DNA from: Allobranchiibius sp. CTAmp26
GTDB lineage: Bacteria > Actinomycetota > Actinomycetes > Actinomycetales > Dermatophilaceae
Reading direction: 5' to 3'
Assembly: GCF_017565405.1 (NCBI RefSeq)
Contig: NZ_JAGEKR010000012.1
Span: forward strand, 267,060 to 331,059
DNA length: 64,000 bases
Part shown: one piece after another, positions 27,996 through 37,533 of the stretch
How positions within the stretch are numbered: the first letter of the stretch is position 1
How the letters are laid out: each line of letters opens with the position of its first letter
Program-made: the position numbers and the translations under genes
Notes under the pieces: generated by a model
What the model was told of the DNA's origin: nothing
Seen by the model: only the letters and a program-made list of their open reading frames with translations
Databases searched by the model: none

Positions 27996-28835
27996 GTGGG
28001 GATCTTCCGCCGCAAGGCGCGTGAGGACGGGCCGACCGCGTCCGGGCACGACGACGACGCGGCGACGGCCGAGGTTGCGTCGGACGACACCGGATCAGAG
28101 GATCTCGAGGCGACCGACCTCGCCTCCCGGGACGACGCCGACGACGCATCGGTCGCCGTCGCCGATCCGAGCGCCTCGCACGACGACCTTCCGAGTCGTC
28201 TGCCCCGGCCGCACGACCTGGACCGCAGCAACGGCCCGTTCGACCGCTCCGAGGTCAAGCACCTGGACGACCGGCTCGACTTCGGTGCGGTGGCTCTGCG
28301 TCCGCAGGCCGGGATGGAATTGCGTCTCGACGTCGACGAAGAGGCCGGCAACATCACCGGCATCACCGCCGTACTCGGCGAATCCGCTTGCCAGGTGCAG
28401 GTTTTCGCAGCGCCCAAGAGCGGTGGCATCTGGGACGACATTCGCGACGAGATCGCCGACGGTCTGATCACCGGCGGCGGATCGGCCACCGAGGAGCTCG
28501 GTCCGCTGGGCATCGAGCTGGCCGTGCGGATCCCGGCGCGCGGCAAGGACGGGCGCACGACGTACTCCGCCGCCCGGTTCGCCGGTGTCGACGGACCGCG
28601 TTGGTTCCTGCGCGCGGTCTTCTCCGGCGCCGCAGCCACCGACGAGGCGGCGGCCGCTCCGCTGCTGGAGTTCGTGCGCGACTCCGTCGTGCTGCGCGGC
28701 AGTGAGGCGCGTGCGCCTCGGGAACTGCTGGAACTGAAGGTGCCCGATGCGGTGGCCCAGGCCGCCGAGGAGGAGAATGCTGGTAACACGCTCAACCCGT
28801 TCGAGCGTGGACCCGAGATCACGGAGGTGCGGTGA
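27996..28835 (+). CDS. DUF3710 family protein
   Basis: 279 aa. An Asp/Ala-rich disordered N-terminus (about 1-65) is followed by a compact domain beginning RPHDLDRSNGPFDRSEVKHL and including FAAPKSGGIWDDIRDEI. No catalytic residues are recognisable. GTG 27996 follows a GAGGAAGGGAAG ribosome-binding region. The stop shares one base with the next ATG. The order dut, DUF3710, OB-fold is conserved across actinobacteria. Function unknown. Confidence 0.88.
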   Translation: MGIFRRKAREDGPTASGHDDDAATAEVASDDTGSEDLEATDLASRDDADDASVAVADPSASHDDLPSRLPRPHDLDRSNGPFDRSEVKHLDDRLDFGAVALRPQAGMELRLDVDEEAGNITGITAVLGESACQVQVFAAPKSGGIWDDIRDEIADGLITGGGSATEELGPLGIELAVRIPARGKDGRTTYSAARFAGVDGPRWFLRAVFSGAAATDEAAAAPLLEFVRDSVVLRGSEARAPRELLELKVPDAVAQAAEEENAGNTLNPFERGPEITEVR

Positions 28836-29218
28836 TGGGAGCGAGCACGACGATCCGCGAGGCGGCTCGGCGGTTCAGCCGGTCATCCGCGGCGATCGAG
28901 CGCGACGAGTTGCGCGAAGCGGCGACCAAGCGGGGCGGCACCCCGATCGAGGCGTGCTGTGACCGCCAGATCGCCGGCTGCTGCGGCACCGTGCGCTACA
29001 CGAGCCTGCGGCCGCGCACCGACTCCGTGCCGGCGTTCGTGGTCGGCCTGGACGACGGCACGCGGATGATGCAGCTGGTCTGGCTCGGCCGGCGCAGCAT
29101 CGCCGGAATCGAACCGGGCGTCTACCTCACCGTCAAGGGGCGGGTGCTGCACCGTCGTGGCATGCCCACCATCTTCAACCCCGAGTACGAGATCAAGCCC
29201 GCGGCCGAAGTGAGCTGA
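28835..29218 (+). CDS. OB-fold nucleic-acid-binding domain protein
   Basis: 127 aa. ATG 28835 (TGATG overlap with DUF3710) is favoured by CGGAGG 7 bp upstream over GTG 28832. The segment QIAGCCGTVRYTSLRP ... VYLTVKGRVLHRRGMPTIFNPEYEI has the five-strand OB pattern of RecG/aspartyl-tRNA-synthetase-type folds. It probably binds single-stranded nucleic acid; partner unknown. Last gene before the bidirectional terminator. Confidence 0.85.
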   Translation: MGASTTIREAARRFSRSSAAIERDELREAATKRGGTPIEACCDRQIAGCCGTVRYTSLRPRTDSVPAFVVGLDDGTRMMQLVWLGRRSIAGIEPGVYLTVKGRVLHRRGMPTIFNPEYEIKPAAEVS

Positions 29219-29255
29219 ACGGGCTGCTCGACCCGAGCACCTGAGTCGGGCCCGA

Positions 29256-29297
29256 CACGCGAAAGGGCGCGCTCCGTGGAGCGCGCCCTTTCGCGTG
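29256..29297. terminator. Bidirectional terminator hairpin
   Basis: Two perfect 20-nt complementary arms (29256-29275 and 29278-29297) enclose a 2-nt loop, between the convergent OB-fold and trkA genes. Typical of GC-rich rho-independent terminators that lack a long T-run. Confidence 0.85.
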
Positions 29298-29315
29298 CGT
29301 GAACGCCCAGCGGGC

Positions 29316-30014
29316 TCAGGTGTTCTCATGGGAGACCGTGCGTACGTCGGCGATGTCGCGCCCGGTCATCGCGGCACCGAGCGCGGCTTCCGCGTCGGCG
29401 GTGGCGAGGAAGAGCAGCTCGTCCAAGCCCTCGATCGGCTCGGTCCGGGTGGGCGCGATCGGCCGTTCGTCGCGGATGATGCCGACGAGGACGCAGTCGG
29501 GGGGCAGGTCCAGCCCGCCCACGGTCTGCCCAACGGCCGGGCTGTCGGTGGGGATGGTGATCTCGACCATGGTCGCCTTGCCCTGCTGGAACTGGAACAA
29601 CCGCACCAGGTCTCCGACGCTGACGGCCTCCTCGACGAGGGCGGTCATGATCCGCGGTGTCGACACCGCGACGTCCACGCCCCACGCCTCGTCGAACATC
29701 CACTCGTTCTTGGGATTGTTGACGCGGCCGACGGTGCGGGCGATGCCGAACTCGGTCTTGGCGAGCAGCGAGACGACGAGGTTGACCTTGTCGTCGCCGG
29801 TCGCGCAGACCACGACGTCGCAGTCCTGCACCTGTGCCTCCTGCAGGGTGCTCATCTCGCACGCGTCGGCCAGCAACCAGGACGCGTCCGGCACCGACGC
29901 GGTGCGGTCGTCCTCGGCGTACTTGTCGATGAGCAGCACAGCGTGCCCGTTGTGAATGAGTTCGCGGGCGATCGAGCGGCCTACGCTGCCCGCTCCGACG
30001 ACGACGACGCGCAT
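29316..30014 (-). CDS. TrkA-family potassium channel regulatory protein
   Basis: 232 aa. N-terminal Rossmann NAD-binding RCK_N domain (VVVVGAGSVGRSIARELIHNG, then LLADACEMSTLQEAQVQDCDVVV) and C-terminal RCK_C domain (about 140-220, KATMVEITIPTDSPAVGQTV). Such peripheral membrane proteins gate potassium transport according to nucleotide or c-di-AMP binding. A second TrkA gene lies 12 bp upstream on the same strand and a KimA-like permease is divergent from the pair. Confidence 0.9.
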   Translation of the reverse strand: MRVVVVGAGSVGRSIARELIHNGHAVLLIDKYAEDDRTASVPDASWLLADACEMSTLQEAQVQDCDVVVCATGDDKVNLVVSLLAKTEFGIARTVGRVNNPKNEWMFDEAWGVDVAVSTPRIMTALVEEAVSVGDLVRLFQFQQGKATMVEITIPTDSPAVGQTVGGLDLPPDCVLVGIIRDERPIAPTRTEPIEGLDELLFLATADAEAALGAAMTGRDIADVRTVSHENT

Positions 30015-30026
30015 GGTGGGGAACTC

Positions 30027-30692
30027 CTACAGATCTGCGGGTCGGGGGGAGGTGAGGGCCTGCTCGATCTCAGGACGACGGTCGCGCTCGGCCAGGATCT
30101 GCAACAGATCGCTCTCCTGCAGCACGGTGTCGGTGTCCGGCAGGCGGCCCTCGCCCAGGCGGGTGAAGTACCCGACGCGGGCGCCGGTCTCGCGCTCGAT
30201 GATCCGCAGCGGCGTGCCGACCCAGCTGACGTGCGGGGTGAGATCGAGCAGGCTGATCCTGCCGCTGGGGTCGGTGTGCAGCGGGATCGCGCCCTGCGGC
30301 ACGAGCCGGCGAAGGACCTGGTCCGCGGTCCATCGGACGGTGGCGACGGTGGGGATGCCGAGGCGCTGATAGATCTCGGCGCGCCCCGGGTCGTAGATGC
30401 GGGCGACGACGTGCTCGACGTCGAAGGTCTCGCGGGCGACGCGTGCGGCCAGGATGTTGGAGTTGTCGCCGCTGCTGACCGCGGCGAACGCGTACGCGTT
30501 CCGGATGTCCGCGCGCTCGAGCGTCTCGCGGTCGAAACCGACTCCGGTGACCCGCGATCCGGCGAAGTTGGACCCGAGGCGGCGGAAAGCCCCTTCGTCG
30601 CGGTCGATGACGGCGACCTCGTGGCCGTGGTCCTGTAAGCCGATGGCCAGCGTCGAGCCGACCCGGCCGCATCCCATGATCACGAAGTGCAC
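30027..30692 (-). CDS. TrkA-family potassium channel regulatory protein
   Basis: 221 aa from GTG 30692 (VHFVIMGCGRVGSTLAIGL). Rossmann NAD site GCGRVG with the acidic residue of VIDRDEGAF at the second strand end, then an RCK_C domain (about 135-215). It probably forms a hetero-oligomer with the next gene product (29316-30014), as in CeoB/CeoC-type pairs. The long upstream frame overlaps the divergent permease and is not used. Confidence 0.9.
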   Translation of the reverse strand: MHFVIMGCGRVGSTLAIGLQDHGHEVAVIDRDEGAFRRLGSNFAGSRVTGVGFDRETLERADIRNAYAFAAVSSGDNSNILAARVARETFDVEHVVARIYDPGRAEIYQRLGIPTVATVRWTADQVLRRLVPQGAIPLHTDPSGRISLLDLTPHVSWVGTPLRIIERETGARVGYFTRLGEGRLPDTDTVLQESDLLQILAERDRRPEIEQALTSPRPADL

Positions 30693-30739
30693 GCCGAGGA
30701 CGCTACCGGAGTGTGCGCGTGGGTCCGTCATCTCGCCCC

Positions 30740-30745
30740 TAGACT
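30740..30745 (+). promoter_or_regulatory. -10 element for a probably leaderless permease mRNA
   Basis: TAGACT lies eight bases before the GTG of the KimA-like permease, so transcription would start at or near the start codon. No Shine-Dalgarno is visible, which supports leaderless initiation. Confidence 0.45.
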
Positions 30746-30753
30746 CTGCGGTT

Positions 30754-32760
30754 GTGTCAGTGACTGGACGAACGATCAAGCGGGTGCTCGTCGGTCGCGC
30801 GATGCGCAGCGACAAACTCGGCGACACCCTGCTGCCCAAGCGGCTGGCCCTGCCGATCTTCGCGAGCGACGCCCTCTCGTCCGTGGCGTACGCGCCGGAC
30901 GAGATCCTGATCACCCTCGGCGCGGCCGGTGGGGCGTTCGTGACCACCAACTCCTGGTACATCACCGGAGCCGTCGTCTTCGTGATGGCGATCGTCGTGG
31001 CGTCGTACCGGCAGAACGTGCACGCCTACCCATCCGGCGGTGGAGACTACGAGGTCGCCACCACCAACCTGGGTCCCAAGGCCGGACTGACGGTGGCCTC
31101 GGCCCTGCTCGTGGACTACACGCTGACCGTGGCGGTGTCGGTGTCGTCCGGCGTGCAGAACGCGTCCGCGGCGTTGCCGTTCGTGCAGGGGCGCGAGGTC
31201 ATCGTGGCGGTGCTGTTGGTGGTCGCCCTCACCGCGCTCAACCTGCGCGGCGTCCGGGAGTCGGGGTCCTACTTCGCCATCCCCGTCTATCTGTTCATCC
31301 TCGGCATCTTCGGCCTGGCGATCGTCGGGGTGGTCCGCAAGCTGATGGGCGACCTGCCGCTGGCCGAGAGCGCGAAGTTCTCCCTCGCGCCGCAGTCGGG
31401 CATGTCGTCGTTGTCCCAGTTCGCGATGCTCTTCCTGCTCCTGCGGGCCTTCTCCAGCGGCTGTGCGGCGCTCACCGGTGTCGAGGCGATCTCCAACGGC
31501 GTACCGGCGTTCAAGAAGCCCAAGAGCAGGAACGCCGCCACGACGCTGCTGCTGATGGGCTCGATCGCGGTGGTCATGCTCGTCTCGATCATCGCCCTGT
31601 CGCGCTGGACCGGCATCCGCATCCAGGACCCCGACCACCCCGGCAGCCTGCTGCTGAACGGCAAGCCGGTCGAGAACTACAACGAGAACACCGTCCTCGG
31701 GCAGCTGTCGCACGCGGTCTTCCATGGCTTCCAGCCCGGGATCATCTTCGTCTCGATCGTGACCGGCATCATCCTGGTGCTGGCCGCGAACACCGCGTTC
31801 AACGGGTTCCCCGTGCTGGCGTCGATCCTCGCCAAGGACGGCTTCCTGCCCCGCCAGCTGCACACCCGCGGCGACCGGCTCGCCTACTCCAACGGCATCC
31901 TGATCCTCGCGGGCGCGGCGGTCGCGCTGATCGTCATCTACCACGCCGAGACCACCCGACTGATCCAGCTCTACATCGTCGGCGTCTTCGTGTCCTTCAC
32001 CACGAGCCAGACCGGCATGATCCGGCACTGGAACCGGCATTTGAAGGACGAGCAGGACCCCAAGGTCAGATCGCGGATGCGGCGGTCGCGGGTGATCAAC
32101 GCGGTCGGCGCGGTGATGGCCGGGCTGGTGCTGGTCGTCGTGCTGCTCACCAAGTTCACCCACGGTGCGGGGTACGCCGTGGGCGCCATGATCGTGCTCT
32201 ACGTGCTCATGCTCGGCATCCGGCGCCACTACGCCCATGTGCGCGACGAGTTGGCGCTGTCCGACATCGACGGCGACGAACAGGTGCTCCCCGCCCGGCT
32301 GCACGTGATCGTGCTGGTGTCCAAGATCCACAAACCGACGATGCGGGCGTTGGCGTACGCGCGGGCGACCCGCCCGGCGGTGCTCGAGGCGCTCACCGTG
32401 GACGTCAACCACGAGGAGACGCAGGCACTGAAGGACGAGTGGAACCGGCGCGAGATCCCGGTGACGCTCAGCACGGTCGCCTCGCCGTACCGCGAGATCA
32501 CCCGGCCGGTCATCAACTACGTGCGGGCGATCCGGCGCGACAGTCCGCGCGACGTGGTGATGGTCTACATCCCCGAGTACGTGCTGGGGAAGTGGTGGGA
32601 GCAGCTGCTGCACAATCAGTCAGCGCTGCGGTTGAAGGCCCGACTGCTCTTCACTCCCGGGGTGATGGTCACCAGCGTGCCCTGGCAGCTGCACTCCTCG
32701 GAGGGGTCCGAGGACCGCTTCGACGGGTCGGCACCGGGCTCGGTCCGACTGGGTCGCTGA
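30754..32760 (+). CDS. APC-superfamily permease, KimA-like potassium importer candidate
   Basis: 668 aa. After a short cytoplasmic start comes FASDALSSVAYAPDEILITLG, typical of KimA/YdaO-type APC transporters, then about 12 membrane helices and a roughly 190-residue C-terminal cytosolic domain (ARLHVIVLVSKIHKPTMRAL onward) that in KimA dimerises and senses c-di-AMP. The two divergent TrkA genes strengthen a potassium role. Without that context it would be annotated as an amino-acid permease. The RNA methyltransferase follows after 5 bp. Confidence 0.82.
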   Translation: MSVTGRTIKRVLVGRAMRSDKLGDTLLPKRLALPIFASDALSSVAYAPDEILITLGAAGGAFVTTNSWYITGAVVFVMAIVVASYRQNVHAYPSGGGDYEVATTNLGPKAGLTVASALLVDYTLTVAVSVSSGVQNASAALPFVQGREVIVAVLLVVALTALNLRGVRESGSYFAIPVYLFILGIFGLAIVGVVRKLMGDLPLAESAKFSLAPQSGMSSLSQFAMLFLLLRAFSSGCAALTGVEAISNGVPAFKKPKSRNAATTLLLMGSIAVVMLVSIIALSRWTGIRIQDPDHPGSLLLNGKPVENYNENTVLGQLSHAVFHGFQPGIIFVSIVTGIILVLAANTAFNGFPVLASILAKDGFLPRQLHTRGDRLAYSNGILILAGAAVALIVIYHAETTRLIQLYIVGVFVSFTTSQTGMIRHWNRHLKDEQDPKVRSRMRRSRVINAVGAVMAGLVLVVVLLTKFTHGAGYAVGAMIVLYVLMLGIRRHYAHVRDELALSDIDGDEQVLPARLHVIVLVSKIHKPTMRALAYARATRPAVLEALTVDVNHEETQALKDEWNRREIPVTLSTVASPYREITRPVINYVRAIRRDSPRDVVMVYIPEYVLGKWWEQLLHNQSALRLKARLLFTPGVMVTSVPWQLHSSEGSEDRFDGSAPGSVRLGR

Positions 32761-32765
32761 CCGCG

Positions 32766-34085
32766 ATGCCCCAACGCCCTCGCTCCGGCGAACCCCGCCG
32801 CGGACGCCCTGACCGTCGCGGCGGGTCGCGTCGACCAGCACGCCGCACCGGGTCGGACCCTGCGGCTCCAGGCTCGATGGTGGGCACCGAGCTGGTGCTC
32901 GACATCGGAGCGGTGGCCCACGGCGGATCGTGCGTGGCCCGCACCGAGGGTCGCGTCGTCTTCGTGCGACACACGCTGCCGGGGGAGCGAGTGCGTGCCC
33001 GCGTGACCGACGGCACGCGCACCTCCCGCTTCCTGCGGGCGGACGCGGTCGAGGTGCTGTCGGCCTCCCCGCAACGGCGTACGCCGGCGTGCCCGTGGTC
33101 CGGTCCTGGCCGCTGCGGAGGATGCGACTGGCAGCACACCAGCGCGGCGTACGGACGGGAGCTCAAGACCGCGGTGGTCGCGGAGCAGCTGCGCCGGCTG
33201 GCGGGGATCGACTGGACCGGCGAGGTCGAGGCCGTGCCAGGCGACGAGGACGGGCTGCGCTGGCGCACCCGCGTCGAGCTCGCCACCGGCCCGGACGGCC
33301 GGGCCGGATTCCGCGCGCACCGCTCGCATGACGTCATACCCGTCGAGGACTGCGTCATCAGCGTGCCGCAGGTGCGGGCGACTGGGATCTTCACCGAACG
33401 GTTCGACGCCGGGGTCACGGGCGTGGATGTCGCCGTGGCCTCCGACGGGTCCGCGACCGCGGTGCTCCTCCCGCACCGCGGTGAGGTGCCGGGTGTCCTC
33501 GAGACCGTGACGGCCGGTGGGGCGACGCTGGACTTCGAGGTGTCCGCGCGCGGTTTCTGGCAGGTGCACCCCGGGGCGGCGCCGACCTTCGTGGACGAGG
33601 TGCTGCGACAGCTCGCGCCGCGACCGGGAGAGCGGGTGCTCGACCTCTACTGCGGCGTGGGGCTCTTCACCAGATTCCTCGCCGACCGGGTGGGGGAGAG
33701 CGGCGCGGTCCTCGGCATCGAGGGCGACGAGCGTGCCGTGGCCGACGCGCAGCCGGCCCTCCGCGAGGTGCCGCAGGCGCGGATCGAGCGATCCGACGTA
33801 CGTCAGGCCGGCCCGCTCGTGGCCGAGCACCTGGGCGATGTGGTCGATCTGGTCGTGCTGGACCCGCCGCGGACCGGCGCCGGACGCGAGGTGGTCGAGC
33901 AGATCACCGGGTTGCGACCGCGCGCGATCGCATACGTGGCCTGCGACCCCGCGGCACTCGCCCGTGACCTGGCATACGCCGCCGACGCGGGGTACGCGCT
34001 CACGTCCCTGCGCGCGTTCGATGCGTTCCCGATGACCCACCACGTGGAGTGCGTCGCGATCCTCGTTCCAGCCGAGCAGGGCTGA
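32766..34085 (+). CDS. TRAM-domain RNA m5U methyltransferase (RumA/TrmA family)
   Basis: 439 aa. About 38 Arg-rich residues precede a TRAM domain (GTELVLDIGAVAHGG). Cysteines CPWSGPGRCGGCDWQH resemble the iron-sulfur ligands of RumA. The SAM motif VLDLYCGVGLFTRFLA, DLVVLDPPRTG and the catalytic cysteine in YVACDPAALARDL are intact, so it should make 5-methyluridine in rRNA or tRNA. ATG 32878 is an alternative start that removes the basic tail. It is probably in one operon with the permease. Confidence 0.9.
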   Translation: MPQRPRSGEPRRGRPDRRGGSRRPARRTGSDPAAPGSMVGTELVLDIGAVAHGGSCVARTEGRVVFVRHTLPGERVRARVTDGTRTSRFLRADAVEVLSASPQRRTPACPWSGPGRCGGCDWQHTSAAYGRELKTAVVAEQLRRLAGIDWTGEVEAVPGDEDGLRWRTRVELATGPDGRAGFRAHRSHDVIPVEDCVISVPQVRATGIFTERFDAGVTGVDVAVASDGSATAVLLPHRGEVPGVLETVTAGGATLDFEVSARGFWQVHPGAAPTFVDEVLRQLAPRPGERVLDLYCGVGLFTRFLADRVGESGAVLGIEGDERAVADAQPALREVPQARIERSDVRQAGPLVAEHLGDVVDLVVLDPPRTGAGREVVEQITGLRPRAIAYVACDPAALARDLAYAADAGYALTSLRAFDAFPMTHHVECVAILVPAEQG

Positions 34086-34099
34086 CCGGCACGACGCGT

Positions 34100-34148
34100 C
34101 GGTTGTCAGCGCTCTGTGACGCCGACGCCACGAATCGGCTGACAACCG
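34100..34148. repeat. Extragenic palindrome related to 46782-46829
   Basis: Arms CGGTTGTCAGC (34100-34110) and GCTGACAACCG (34138-34148) are perfectly complementary. The right half, 34124-34147, matches 46806-46829 at 22 of 24 bases, so these are members of one dispersed repeat family. It lies between the methyltransferase stop and the aconitase promoter. Confidence 0.7.
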
Positions 34149-34208
34149 ATGGTCGGTGTGCGTCTTAGGTCGACCTTTGCTGCCGGGGGTTCAGCGGATA
34201 TGCTTGAC

Positions 34209-34228
34209 TTATCTTGACGTCAAGATAA
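34209..34228. promoter_or_regulatory. 20-bp perfect palindrome upstream of aconitase
   Basis: TTATCTTGACGTCAAGATAA is a perfect 20-bp palindrome 47 bp before the aconitase start. It overlaps possible -35 hexamers (TTGACT 34204-34209, TTGACG 34214-34219), the position of a repressor operator. The binding protein is unknown to me; a dimeric TetR-, MarR- or GntR-type regulator is plausible. Confidence 0.7.
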
Positions 34229-34275
34229 ATGAGATGCGGCCGGAACGGCGCGACGGACAGGACGAAGGAGTCGGC

Positions 34276-36945
34276 GTGAGCACCAACAGCTTCGATGCGA
34301 AGGACACCCTGAAGGTGGGGGAGAACTCGTACGAGTTCTATCGCCTGGACAAGGTCGAGGGGTCCTCGGACCTGCCGTTCAGCCTCAAGGTGCTCCTGGA
34401 GTGCCTGCTGCGCACGGAGGACGGCTCGAACATCACTGCCGACCACGTACGCGCGTTGGGCGGGTGGAAGGCCGACGCCGAGCCGGACACCGAGATCCAG
34501 TTCACCCCGGCCCGCGTGATCATGCAGGACTTCACCGGTGTGCCGTGCGTGGTCGACCTGGCCACGATGCGCGAGGCCGTGGCCGACCTGGGCGGTGACG
34601 CCAAGAAGATCAACCCGCTCGCACCCGCCGAGATGGTCATCGACCACTCGGTGATCATCGACGTCTTCGGCCGCGCCGACGCGTTCGAGCGCAACGTGGA
34701 GATCGAGTACGGCCGCAACAAGGAGCGTTACCAGTTCCTGCGCTGGGGCCAGACGGCGTTCGACGACTTCAAGGTCGTGCCCCCGGGCACCGGCATCGTG
34801 CACCAGGTCAACATCGAACACCTGGCCCGCTCGATCATGACCCGTAACGGCGTCGCCTACCCGGACAGCTGCGTCGGCACCGACAGCCACACCACGATGG
34901 TCAACGGCCTGGGTGTGCTCGGCTGGGGCGTCGGCGGTATCGAGGCAGAGGCCGCGATGCTCGGCCAGCCCGTGTCGATGCTCATCCCGCGCGTCGTCGG
35001 CTTCCGCCTGACCGGTGCGATCCCGGCCGGCGCGACCGCCACCGACGTCGTCCTCACCATCACGCAGATGCTTCGTGAGCACGGGGTGGTCGGCAAGTTC
35101 GTGGAGTTCTACGGCGAGGGCGTCGCCTCGGTGCCGCTGGCCAACCGCGCCACCATCGGCAACATGAGCCCGGAGTTCGGCTCCACCTGCGCGATCTTCC
35201 CGATCGACGACGTGACCCTGGACTACCTGCGCCTCACCGGCCGCGAGGAGGACCACGTCGCACTGGTCGAGTCCTACGCCAAGACCCAAGGCCTGTGGCA
35301 CGACCCGTCCAACGAGCCGCGCTTCTCGGAGTACCTCGAGCTCGACCTGTCCACGGTCGTGCCCTCGATCGCCGGTCCGAAGCGGCCGCAGGACCGGATC
35401 GTCGTCTCCGACGCCAAGACCCAGTTCGCGCTCGACGTCAAGAACTACGGCGTCGAGGGCGGTCTGCGCGAGGAGCAGGTCACCCCGGCCGAGGGGCCGG
35501 CGTACGGGCTGAAGGACGGCTCGGTCGTCATCGCCTCGATCACGAGCTGCACCAACACCTCCAACCCCTCGGTAATGATGGCCGCGGCGCTGCTCGCCAA
35601 GAACGCCGTCGACAAGGGCCTGACCGTGGCCCCGTGGGTGAAGACCTCGATGGCGCCCGGCTCGCAGGTCGTCACCGGCTACTACGAGAACGCTGGCCTG
35701 TGGCCCTACCTGGAGAAGCTCGGCTTCTACCTCGTCGGCTACGGATGCACGACGTGCATCGGCAACTCCGGTCCGCTCAACGAGGAGATCTCGCAGGCCG
35801 TGCAGGAGCACGACCTGACCGTGGTCTCGGTGCTGTCCGGCAATCGCAACTTCGAGGGCCGGATCAACCCGGACGTGAAGATGAACTACCTGGCGTCCCC
35901 GCCGCTGGTCATCGCGTACGCGCTCGCCGGCACGATGAACTTCGACTTCGAGGTCGACCCGCTCGGCACGGACCAGGCCGGGAACGACGTGTTCCTGAAG
36001 GACATCTGGCCGGCACCGGACGACGTCGAGAAGACCATCGCCGCGTCGATGGACCGCGCGCTGTTCGTCAAGGACTACGCCGACGTCTTCGCCGGCGACG
36101 AGCGCTGGCAGGGCCTGCAGACCCCCGAGGGCGACACGTTCGCGTGGGACGCCGACTCGACGTACGTGCGCAAACCGCCGTACTTCGACGGCATGCCGGC
36201 CGAGCCGGAGCCCGTCTCGGACATCAAGGGCGCGCGCGTCCTGGCGAAGCTGGGCGACTCGGTGACCACCGACCACATCAGCCCGGCCGGCTCGATCAAG
36301 GCCGACAGCCCCGCCGGTAAGTACCTCACCGAGCACGGCATCGAGCGCAAGGACTTCAACTCCTACGGCTCGCGGCGTGGCAACCACGAGGTCATGGTGC
36401 GCGGCACCTTCGCCAACATCCGGCTGCGCAACCAGCTGCTGGACGGCGTCGAGGGCGGGTTCACCCGCAACTTCCTCGCCGAGGGCGAGCAGACCTCGAT
36501 CTTCGACGCGTCCGCGGCGTACCAGGAGGCCGGCGTGCCGCTGGTGGTGCTCGGCGGCAAGGAGTACGGCTCCGGTTCGTCGCGCGACTGGGCGGCCAAG
36601 GGCACCCGGCTGCTCGGCGTCAAGGCCGTCATCACCGAGTCGTTCGAGCGCATCCACCGCTCCAACCTGATCGGCATGGGCGTGCTGCCGCTGCAGTTCC
36701 CGCAGGGGCAGAACGTCGAGTCGCTCGGCCTGGACGGCACCGAGACCTTCGACATCAGCGGCGTCGAGGCGCTGAACGAGGGGCGCACGCCGAAGACCGT
36801 GCACGTGACCGCGACCAAGGGCGACGGGTCGGTCGTCGAGTTCGACGCGGTCGTGCGCATCGACACCCCCGGGGAGGCGGAGTACTTCCGCAACGACGGC
36901 ATCCTGCAGTACGTGCTGCGTTCGCTGGTGAAGGCCGGCGCCTGA
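34276..36945 (+). CDS. acnA: Aconitate hydratase A
   Basis: 889 aa, full length for AcnA/IRP-type aconitase; isomerises citrate to isocitrate in the TCA cycle using a [4Fe-4S] cluster. Cluster cysteines occur in [13 protein letters not shown] and [13 protein letters not shown]; substrate-site motifs include [19 protein letters not shown] and [14 protein letters not shown] 34276 follows GAAGGAG by 5 bp. The long palindrome upstream suggests transcriptional control. A strong terminator follows. Confidence 0.96.
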   Translation: MSTNSFDAKDTLKVGENSYEFYRLDKVEGSSDLPFSLKVLLECLLRTEDGSNITADHVRALGGWKADAEPDTEIQFTPARVIMQDFTGVPCVVDLATMREAVADLGGDAKKINPLAPAEMVIDHSVIIDVFGRADAFERNVEIEYGRNKERYQFLRWGQTAFDDFKVVPPGTGIVHQVNIEHLARSIMTRNGVAYPDSCVGTDSHTTMVNGLGVLGWGVGGIEAEAAMLGQPVSMLIPRVVGFRLTGAIPAGATATDVVLTITQMLREHGVVGKFVEFYGEGVASVPLANRATIGNMSPEFGSTCAIFPIDDVTLDYLRLTGREEDHVALVESYAKTQGLWHDPSNEPRFSEYLELDLSTVVPSIAGPKRPQDRIVVSDAKTQFALDVKNYGVEGGLREEQVTPAEGPAYGLKDGSVVIASITSCTNTSNPSVMMAAALLAKNAVDKGLTVAPWVKTSMAPGSQVVTGYYENAGLWPYLEKLGFYLVGYGCTTCIGNSGPLNEEISQAVQEHDLTVVSVLSGNRNFEGRINPDVKMNYLASPPLVIAYALAGTMNFDFEVDPLGTDQAGNDVFLKDIWPAPDDVEKTIAASMDRALFVKDYADVFAGDERWQGLQTPEGDTFAWDADSTYVRKPPYFDGMPAEPEPVSDIKGARVLAKLGDSVTTDHISPAGSIKADSPAGKYLTEHGIERKDFNSYGSRRGNHEVMVRGTFANIRLRNQLLDGVEGGFTRNFLAEGEQTSIFDASAAYQEAGVPLVVLGGKEYGSGSSRDWAAKGTRLLGVKAVITESFERIHRSNLIGMGVLPLQFPQGQNVESLGLDGTETFDISGVEALNEGRTPKTVHVTATKGDGSVVEFDAVVRIDTPGEAEYFRNDGILQYVLRSLVKAGA

Positions 36946-36989
36946 CGCGACACCGGATCCCACGCCGTGCGGCGCGGGCCACCTGAACA

Positions 36990-37034
36990 CCCCGAACGAC
37001 CCCTGCCGCAGCACGCGGCAGGGGTCGTTCGGGG
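36990..37034. terminator. Bidirectional terminator hairpin
   Basis: Perfect 20-bp stem (36990-37009 with 37015-37034) and 5-nt loop, directly after aconitase and before the convergent SRPBCC gene. Confidence 0.85.
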
Positions 37035-37040
37035 TTCCGG

Positions 37041-37532
37041 TCAGGAGGCGAGCAGACCGTCGATCTGGTTGATCGCGGCCGAGGCGCCCTCCACGACTCC
37101 CATGTCGAGCACCTTCTGCAGACCTTCGGCGGTCGTGTAGGTGCTGACGTACGTCGCGCGGGTCTTCCCGCCGAGATCCTCGAAGCGGTACACGTTCTGC
37201 GACACCGGCATCGACTCGTCCGGCGCGAAGTCGTCGGCGTTCTGCGCGAACCCGTCCTCGAACTCGAAGCCGTGCGGGGAGTCCACGGAGGTCACGTGCC
37301 ACCACCCGGCGTACTTCTCTCCCTCGGGGCTGGTCATGTAGTAGTGCACCCGCCCGCCCGGGGTGAGCGAGTGGTCCACGACGGTGGCCGGGTAGGTCGG
37401 CGGACCCCAGACCCGCTCGAGCTGGCGCGGGTCGGCGTACACCTCCCAGACGCGCTCGACCGGCGCCGCGAACTCCGCGGTGATGGTGAGCGTGCGGGCT
37501 TCGGCCTGGGTGTCGACATCGGTCACGGGCAT
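37041..37532 (-). CDS. SRPBCC/AHSA1-family protein
   Basis: 163 aa, START-like fold: TLTITAEFAAPVERVWEVYADPRQLERVWGPP is the typical AHSA1 opening, and GGRVHYYMTSPEGEKYAGWW plus the C-terminal helix GLQKVLDMGVVEGASAAINQ complete it. GAGGAG precedes the ATG. It directly follows an ArsR regulator gene with 1 bp between stop and start regions; this ArsR-SRPBCC pairing is widespread. Ligand unknown. Confidence 0.88.
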   Translation of the reverse strand: MPVTDVDTQAEARTLTITAEFAAPVERVWEVYADPRQLERVWGPPTYPATVVDHSLTPGGRVHYYMTSPEGEKYAGWWHVTSVDSPHGFEFEDGFAQNADDFAPDESMPVSQNVYRFEDLGGKTRATYVSTYTTAEGLQKVLDMGVVEGASAAINQIDGLLAS

Positions 37533-37533
37533 G

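Noticed and set aside
30757..32613. Long reverse-strand frame of 618 codons opposite the permease
   Set aside because: His/Asp/Gln/Arg-rich shadow of the KimA-like gene with no recognisable domain.
36990..37034. Extragenic mobile palindrome
   Set aside because: Position between convergent genes and a compact 20-bp stem with 5-nt loop are explained by an ordinary terminator.
34165..37305. Reverse-strand frame of 1046 codons opposite aconitase
   Set aside because: Frame shadow; aconitase on the forward strand is complete and unmistakable.
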